Positions 58,055-64,000 of a DNA stretch of 64,000 nt are shown here, piece after piece (the stretch's first letter is position 1; each line of letters opens with the position of its first letter). The position numbers and the translations under genes were made by a program. The stretch is from an uncultured Clostridia bacterium (GTDB lineage: Bacteria > Bacillota > Clostridia > Lachnospirales > Lachnospiraceae), in NCBI GenBank assembly GCA_946403295.1, contig CAMIZL010000005.1, positions 17,080 through 81,079 of the forward strand, given 5' to 3'. The notes under the pieces were generated by a model. That model was not told where the DNA came from and did not search any database. It saw nothing but the letters and a program-made list of their open reading frames with translations.

Positions 58055-58996
58055 ATGTACAAAAAGAGCAATGCGGGTAAACTCATATCGCTGTTGCTCT
58101 TTTTTGCGCTTATTTTGACGGGCTGTACAAGGGAAGGCACCTTTGATAAGGCTGCGCAGCTGTATCATGAGGGCAATTACAAAGAAGCAAAGAAACACTT
58201 CGAGCAGGCGATAGAAGAAGAACCCGACGATGTCGATCTGCGTGTCGGATACGGTTTTTGCCTCGCCATGCTCGGAAAGTCCCGCGAAGCCGTCGATGTG
58301 CTTTATCCCATCTACGATTGCAAGCTCCTCGAGGGTCTTTCGAACGAAGGCGATGTTAATTTCCTCTACGACATCGGCGATGCATTGGCCGATCTTTATA
58401 TGGAAACGGGAAACCCCGTGAACGCCGGTTATATCTCGGATGAACTCATTTCCCTCGCCCGGAACACGGACGAAAAGGAAAAATACATGCTTAAGAGCGC
58501 GAAGATATATGTCGAGCTCTACAAGGACAACTTTCAGTATGAGGACGCATACAGGAGAGCGCTTTCCGAGATCATAGACCTTTCGATATATGCCGGAGAC
58601 GAGTATGTGGCGCTGGTGAACAGCTACAGGACAGGCGGGGATTACAAAGGGATGCTCGCCGCGGCCGACAATATGATCATATACATGAGAGGCAGGTCCG
58701 CGCACATCGACAATTTCCCTTCGGCGATAAGTACGATACTTGACGCCGCCGAGGTTGCGGGATATGCGGATGTCGGCAGGACACCGGAAGAGTATTACAG
58801 TGCGGCGCAGGAATTCATCAGCCTTGCCGGAGACAAGGGCCTCACCTACGAGCAGAAGCTCAGATACAGGATCGTCATTGCCGAAAGGATGCATCAAAAC
58901 GATGTTGCCATCAGACTCCTCGGAGTGTACCTCAACCACCGTCCGGACGATCAAAAAGCGATCAAAGAAAAGGCATTTTTGGAGAACAGATTTTGA
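58055..58996 (+). CDS. TPR-repeat lipoprotein
   Basis: Lipobox LILTGCTRE; TPR AQLYHEGNYKEAKKHFEQAIEEEPDDVDLRVGYGFCLAMLG. Confidence 0.85.
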   Translation: MYKKSNAGKLISLLLFFALILTGCTREGTFDKAAQLYHEGNYKEAKKHFEQAIEEEPDDVDLRVGYGFCLAMLGKSREAVDVLYPIYDCKLLEGLSNEGDVNFLYDIGDALADLYMETGNPVNAGYISDELISLARNTDEKEKYMLKSAKIYVELYKDNFQYEDAYRRALSEIIDLSIYAGDEYVALVNSYRTGGDYKGMLAAADNMIIYMRGRSAHIDNFPSAISTILDAAEVAGYADVGRTPEEYYSAAQEFISLAGDKGLTYEQKLRYRIVIAERMHQNDVAIRLLGVYLNHRPDDQKAIKEKAFLENRF

Positions 58997-59082
58997 TAAA
59001 AGATCAGGCAAAAAGGTCTCAAAAGCTCAAAAACAGGGGCTTTTGGGGCCTATGTTATTACACACGGTCAGTAAACGGGCGA

Positions 59083-59129
59083 CCACAATATGTTGTGTGA
59101 GCCTGTTTTTTGTTGCATACATTTTGTGC
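59083..59129 (+). promoter_or_regulatory. Putative NrdR operator pair upstream of nrdD
   Basis: CCACAATATGTTGTGT (59083-59098) matches ACACWATATNTWGTGT except position 1; weaker TGCATACATTTTGTGC (59114-59129) sits exactly 31 bp downstream. Confidence 0.7.
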
Positions 59130-59138
59130 TTTTTATTA

Positions 59139-59167
59139 TTGACATGAAGGGGTGTATTTGCTAAACT
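59139..59167 (+). promoter_or_regulatory. Sigma70-type promoter for nrdD
   Basis: TTGACA-17 bp-TAAACT. Confidence 0.65.
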
Positions 59168-59270
59168 CAGTATATAAGCGGTTCAAAGGGTCGGCGACCT
59201 CTCCGGACATCGGGAGAGGAAGCTCGGGCGACTGTGAAATCGCCCTCAAAAGAGGAGAGGAGAAAGTATA

Positions 59271-61664
59271 ATGAATAGCTTTACTGTTACCAAAAGAGAT
59301 GGGGAAATAGCGGAATTTAATCTCGACAAGATCTCGAACGCTATCAAAAAAGCATTTAATGCTACCGAAAAGCTCTATAACGATGACATCATCAACCTTC
59401 TGGCCTTAAGGGTTACATCCATGTTCCAGACAAAGATCGAGAACGGAACTGTCAGTGTTGAAGCCATTCAGGACTGTGTTGAAGAGGTACTCAACCAGAC
59501 CGGATACAACGAAGTGGCTAAGGCATATATCCTTTATCGTAAGAACAGAGAAAAGATCAGAAACATGAAGTCTACCATCCTTGACTACAAGGAACTGGTT
59601 AACAGCTATGTTAAGGAAGAAGACTGGCGTGTTAAGGAAAACTCCACCGTTACATATTCCGTCGGCGGACTTATCCTTCACAATTCAGGTTCGATCACAG
59701 CCAATTACTGGCTTTCCGAGATCTATGACGACGAGATCGCCAACGCTCATAAGAATTCCGATATCCATATTCATGACCTTTCGATGCTCACAGGCTATTG
59801 CGCGGGATGGTCGCTTCGTCAGCTTATAAAAGAAGGTCTCGGCGGTATCCCCGGCAAGATCACTTCTTCGCCCGCAAAGCATCTCTCAACCCTTTGCAAC
59901 CAGATGGTTAATTTCCTCGGTATCATGCAGAACGAGTGGGCCGGCGCACAGGCTTTCTCATCTTTTGATACTTATCTTGCTCCTTTCGTTAAGATCGACA
60001 ACCTCAGCTATCATGACGTTAAGCAGTGCATCCAGTGCTTCGTTTACGGCGTGAATACTCCCAGCCGTTGGGGAACACAGGCTCCTTTCTCGAACATCAC
60101 TCTCGACTGGACCGTTCCCGCAGACCTTGCGGAGCTTCATTGCATCATCGGTGGCGAAGAGGCTGATTTCTGCTACAAAGATTGTAAGAAGGAGATGGAC
60201 ATGGTCAACAAGGCATTCCTTGAGATCATGATCGAAGGCGATGCCAACGGACGCGGCTTCCAGTATCCCATCCCCACATATTCGATCACACGTGATTTTG
60301 ACTGGTCCGACACAGAGAACAACAGACTTCTCTTTGAGATGACCGCTAAATACGGAACACCTTATTTCAGCAATTATATCAACAGCGACATGGAGCCTTC
60401 GGATGTTCGTTCGATGTGCTGTCGTCTGAGACTCGACCTTCGTGAACTTCGTAAGAAATCAGGCGGTTTCTTCGGATCGGGCGAGTCCACAGGTTCTGTA
60501 GGTGTTGTTACCATCAACATGCCCAGGATCGCATATCTCTCGGCAAATGAGGACGAATTCTATAAGCGTCTCGATCACATGATGGACATTGCCGCAAGAT
60601 CGCTTAAAGTTAAGCGTGAGATCATTACGAAGCTTCTTAATGAAGGACTTTATCCTTATACAAAGAGATACCTCGGAACATTCAACAATCATTTCTCGAC
60701 GATCGGTCTTGTCGGCATGAACGAGGTTGGTCTCAACGCCAAGTGGCTCGGCTGCGATATGACGGACAAGAGAACACAGGACTTCACTATCGACGTTCTC
60801 AATCATATGCGTGAGAGACTTTCGGACTACCAGGAAGAGTACGGCGATCTCTATAACCTTGAGGCTACACCCGCTGAGTCAACAAGCTACAGACTTGCAA
60901 AGCATGACCGCTCACGTTGGCCCGATATCAGAACGGCCGGTGCAAAGGGAGATGCTCCTTACTATACAAACTCGAGCCATCTTCCCGTTGATTATACCGA
61001 GGATATCTTTGCCGCACTTGATATTCAGGACAGACTTCAGACGCTTTACACATCGGGTACCGTATTCCATGCGTTCCTCGGTGAAAAGATGCCTACTTGG
61101 GAATCGGCTGCAAAGCTTGTCCGCACTATAGCTCATAACTATAAACTTCCTTATTATACGATCTCGCCCACATATTCGATCTGCGCTAAGCACGGTTACC
61201 TTGACGGTGAGCAGAACGTATGCCCCATCTGCGGTGAGGAAGCAGAGGTTTACTCGAGGATCACGGGTTACTACAGACCGGTTAAGAACTGGAATATCGG
61301 AAAATCCCAGGAATATAAGAACCGTACGACGTACAATCCCATGAAATACGATCGTTACAATCTCGAGGCGGCTCTCGACAAGAACGAGGATTGCTGCAAT
61401 GAAGAACCTGTTATAGACGACGGCCATGTTTCGAAACTTGTCGGTGACGGACTTTATCTCTTCACGACAAAGACTTGCCCCAATTGCAAACTCGCAAAGC
61501 AATATCTTGACGGACTTGATTACAAAGTGATCGATGCCGAAGAGAACCCCGAGATGGCAAGAGAATTCGGTATCATGAGTGCTCCCACGCTTGTGGTAAT
61601 GCAGAACGGAAAGAAAACAAAATATGCCAATGCATCAAATATCAAACGTTTCGTAGAAATCTGA
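59271..61664 (+). CDS. nrdD: Anaerobic ribonucleoside-triphosphate reductase with C-terminal redoxin domain
   Basis: N-terminal ATP-cone; SICAKHGYLDGEQNVCPICGEEAEVYSRITGYYRPVKNWN Zn site and glycyl radical loop; extension LYLFTTKTCPNCKLAKQYLDGLDYKVIDAEENPEMAREFGIMSAPTLVVMQNG. Confidence 0.95.
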   Translation: MNSFTVTKRDGEIAEFNLDKISNAIKKAFNATEKLYNDDIINLLALRVTSMFQTKIENGTVSVEAIQDCVEEVLNQTGYNEVAKAYILYRKNREKIRNMKSTILDYKELVNSYVKEEDWRVKENSTVTYSVGGLILHNSGSITANYWLSEIYDDEIANAHKNSDIHIHDLSMLTGYCAGWSLRQLIKEGLGGIPGKITSSPAKHLSTLCNQMVNFLGIMQNEWAGAQAFSSFDTYLAPFVKIDNLSYHDVKQCIQCFVYGVNTPSRWGTQAPFSNITLDWTVPADLAELHCIIGGEEADFCYKDCKKEMDMVNKAFLEIMIEGDANGRGFQYPIPTYSITRDFDWSDTENNRLLFEMTAKYGTPYFSNYINSDMEPSDVRSMCCRLRLDLRELRKKSGGFFGSGESTGSVGVVTINMPRIAYLSANEDEFYKRLDHMMDIAARSLKVKREIITKLLNEGLYPYTKRYLGTFNNHFSTIGLVGMNEVGLNAKWLGCDMTDKRTQDFTIDVLNHMRERLSDYQEEYGDLYNLEATPAESTSYRLAKHDRSRWPDIRTAGAKGDAPYYTNSSHLPVDYTEDIFAALDIQDRLQTLYTSGTVFHAFLGEKMPTWESAAKLVRTIAHNYKLPYYTISPTYSICAKHGYLDGEQNVCPICGEEAEVYSRITGYYRPVKNWNIGKSQEYKNRTTYNPMKYDRYNLEAALDKNEDCCNEEPVIDDGHVSKLVGDGLYLFTTKTCPNCKLAKQYLDGLDYKVIDAEENPEMAREFGIMSAPTLVVMQNGKKTKYANASNIKRFVEI

Positions 61665-61686
61665 TATTTTTGGATCGCTGATCAAG

Positions 61687-61717
61687 GGCTCCCGAATGAA
61701 TGTTTCGGGAGCTCTTT
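61687..61717 (+). terminator. Intrinsic terminator after nrdD
   Basis: GGCTCCCGAATGAATGTTTCGGGAGCTCTTT. Confidence 0.75.
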
Positions 61718-61727
61718 AGTACCATAA

Positions 61728-61778
61728 AAGTGCAGATGTTAGAGAGTAATTACCTCTGACATCTGCACTTATTTTTTT
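61728..61778 (+). terminator. Strong second hairpin with T-run
   Basis: AAGTGCAGATGTTAGAGAGTAATTACCTCTGACATCTGCACTT then ATTTTTTT. Confidence 0.8.
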
Positions 61779-61974
61779 ATAGTAAGGGGAGTAATTGGTA
61801 TGGCGTGGTGCTTTTTTATGACAAAAAATGAATATATAAGACAAAATTTGAACGTTGCGAAATACCGATACCATAGTATAAAATATCAGTAAACCAAAAG
61901 CAAACATTCGACAAATGTATTTCACGATATAAAAACCACAAAAAATGGAAGGGCGCAGGAAGGGACCAAATATT

Positions 61975-63681
61975 ATGAAGACACGGAAATTAAGCCTTAG
62001 AACAAAAATAACTCTTGTTATTGCATTGTCCAGTATTGTATGTTTTTGCATTTTCGGAATCATAGCACATCAAAGGATAAGCAAGGAATTGATCGAACAG
62101 ATCAGGGCCGAGGCTTTGCATATTGCCGAGATCGCTGCTTCGGAGATCGACGGTGATTCCTTCAGCACGATCGGTTCGGAGGACGACGAAGCATTTGCGG
62201 AAGTGTATGATGCTCTCGTAAAGTACAGAGATAACAGTGTTGTTGAATATATTTATACAATGAGGAAGACAGGGCCCAACAAATCGGTGTTTGTTGTTGA
62301 TACCGACCCCGAAGAACCGGGCGAGATAGATGAAGAATATGACTGGCTTGATGTTTTCGAAACGGTCTATGGCGGTACTGCCGCATGGGACGAAGAATTA
62401 ACCGTCGATGAATGGGGCACGTTCATTTCGGGATATGCTCCGATCTTTAACAGTGCGGGTAAAGTCGTGGGTCTTGTCGGTGTGGATGTATCTCTTGCCG
62501 AGATGGAAAAAGACATAGCCGTTGTTGCGAATCTTATCATATTACTCATAGGAGTATTCTGCGTAGTATTCATAGGAATATCGATGGCGATCGGCTTTAT
62601 ACTCGGAAAGGACCTTAAAAGACTTTATTCAAAAGTACACGACCTCAACAGTTCGGACGCGGATCTTACAAGGCAGATCGTTATTAACAGCGGTGATGAG
62701 CTTGAGACAACAGCCGGTGAGATCAATATCTTCATCTCCCATATACATGATCAGATGAAGGTTGCCGCCGGGACATCCGATGTTGTTGCGGCAAACAGCG
62801 AGGCTATGGAGCAGCTTGTTGAAGAATGTCGCGGAAGTTTAAGTACAATAGCGACCGATCTTCAAAAGCTCAGTGATACAATGAAGGAAACAACCGGTGA
62901 TACATCCGCCATTCTTGACGGGATCAACGATTCGAGCAATATCGTAAGTCTCGCTTTTGAAAATACTAAGATCAAGGCTTCCGATGCGGGAGAGATAAGT
63001 ATCGAAGCCAGCGACAAGGAAAAGAAGATCACCGAAAAAGCCGAAAACGCCACAAAGATGGTAGAGAGTCTGAAAGAAAGACTTGAAGAGGCAGCGCTCA
63101 AGTGTCAGGCGATCCATGAGATCGAAGAACTTGCGGACAAGATATTGAAGGTTTCGAGTACAACAAAGATGCTTTCCTTAAATGCAAGTATAGAAGCGGC
63201 GAGAGCCGGTGAAGCGGGCAGAGGATTTTCGATCATCGCCGGAGATGTTCAGGAACTGAGCAGCCAGATAACGGAGCTTGTAGAGAATATCCGTCAGACC
63301 AACGAGCAGGTTATTATTTCGGTTGACGATCTTATCAATAATGTAAATGAAACAACGAGATTCCTCAGTGACGAAGTACTCCCGGACTATCGTGAATTCA
63401 GTCAAATGGGTGCCGCGTACAGTTCGAACATGTCGGATATGTCAGGCGCACTCAAAGAGATCAATGACAGCTTTGCGAGAATAAATGAAAGCATGAACAT
63501 GATCAGAGACAGGGCAGATTCGATCAATTCCGTTATCGAGAAAGGATCGGAAAAGATAGAATCTGTCGCAAAGGGCAGTGCGGTACTCGAGGAAAATATG
63601 AACGATCTGACCGAGAAAGCATCGAAGAATAACGATGAAGCAAGAAGCCTTAATCAAAATATTTCCGAATATAAACTGTGA
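61975..63681 (+). CDS. Methyl-accepting chemotaxis protein
   Basis: Two TM segments; extracellular Cache-like region; signalling tip STTKMLSLNASIEAARAGEAGRGFSIIAGDVQELSSQ. Confidence 0.92.
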   Translation: MKTRKLSLRTKITLVIALSSIVCFCIFGIIAHQRISKELIEQIRAEALHIAEIAASEIDGDSFSTIGSEDDEAFAEVYDALVKYRDNSVVEYIYTMRKTGPNKSVFVVDTDPEEPGEIDEEYDWLDVFETVYGGTAAWDEELTVDEWGTFISGYAPIFNSAGKVVGLVGVDVSLAEMEKDIAVVANLIILLIGVFCVVFIGISMAIGFILGKDLKRLYSKVHDLNSSDADLTRQIVINSGDELETTAGEINIFISHIHDQMKVAAGTSDVVAANSEAMEQLVEECRGSLSTIATDLQKLSDTMKETTGDTSAILDGINDSSNIVSLAFENTKIKASDAGEISIEASDKEKKITEKAENATKMVESLKERLEEAALKCQAIHEIEELADKILKVSSTTKMLSLNASIEAARAGEAGRGFSIIAGDVQELSSQITELVENIRQTNEQVIISVDDLINNVNETTRFLSDEVLPDYREFSQMGAAYSSNMSDMSGALKEINDSFARINESMNMIRDRADSINSVIEKGSEKIESVAKGSAVLEENMNDLTEKASKNNDEARSLNQNISEYKL

Positions 63682-63745
63682 TCCGTGTGTGAAAATTGTT
63701 CAAAAACAAGGAATAATTCTGAAAATTCAATGCATGAAATGCAGG

Positions 63746-63770
63746 AAAGCCGCTATTTTAGCGGCTTTTC
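63746..63770 (+). terminator. Intrinsic terminator-like hairpin
   Basis: AAAGCCGCTATTTTAGCGGCTTTT. Confidence 0.8.
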
Positions 63771-63810
63771 GCTATGTTAAAAATTTATACAAAAAAAAGA
63801 CAATTTGCTG

Positions 63811-63839
63811 TTGACACACCAAAAAGCGGGTGATATAAT
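63811..63839 (+). promoter_or_regulatory. Perfect-consensus sigma70 promoter, probable stable RNA (rrn-like) promoter
   Basis: TTGACA-17 bp-TATAAT; followed by about 160 nt of structured non-coding leader to the window end. Confidence 0.8.
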
Positions 63840-64000
63840 AGCATTCGCTGACGCGCCAAAGAGGACTTCCGAAAGGGCGCCGAAAGCAAAGAGAATCGGT
63901 ACTTCGGTTAAGACCGGTACGAGGAAACGCATGCGTTTCACGCATGCAAAGAGAACCTTGATAATCGAATAATAAAACAACCTTGAAATTTCTTTAATAA

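Noticed and set aside
56569-58140. 523-aa antisense ORF opposite the acyl-CoA synthetase
   Set aside because: No RBS or recognisable domain, and Cys/His/Arg-rich composition typical of antisense reading of a biased CDS; the + strand product is unambiguous.
1-64000. Mobile element, prophage or defence island
   Set aside because: I found no transposase, integrase, phage structural, restriction, toxin-antitoxin or reverse transcriptase signatures.

Overview
The window looks like ordinary chromosome from a low-to-mid GC Firmicute, most likely Lachnospiraceae/Clostridia. That lineage call is inferred from gene content and was not tested by any search. It holds about 45 credible protein genes, two tRNAs (Leu-CAA and Gln-CTG), a T-box riboswitch in front of tyrS, several clear intrinsic terminators and sigma70 promoters, and what looks like an rRNA-type promoter and leader at the right edge. 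I see no transposase, prophage, CRISPR array or recognisable defence island.

Recognisable blocks, left to right: truncated CotH-like kinase; MraY-like transferase; two paralogous secreted proteins; T-box-tyrS; a minimal SufC/SufB pair; GH3; TmcAL-like; ackA-pta; an export operon with three membrane-fusion proteins, an FtsX-type permease and two ATPases; XpaC/TelA/TPM; rfbB; LacI-like sensor-GGDEF; M14 peptidase; PBP1A; rarA; a dense signalling cluster (REC/HD-GYP/GGDEF, BTAD regulator, hybrid-like kinase, REC-HD); XRE-cupin with an acyl-CoA synthetase; nrdD; MCP.

Most interesting leads:
(1) A degenerate GGDEF-like C-terminal domain shared by the REC-HD-GYP-GGDEF protein and the convergent BTAD-type regulator.
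(2) An ABC ATPase with an AbrB/SpoVT-like C-terminal tail, in an operon encoding three different adaptor proteins.
(3) Tandem duplications that span the stop codons of sufC and ackA, plus intergenic repeat arrays sharing a TTACGGCTC-like core.
(4) NrdD with a fused C-terminal CPNC redoxin domain, behind a near-consensus NrdR box.
(5) A long inverted repeat that pairs with the ribosome-binding site and start region of a secreted-protein gene.
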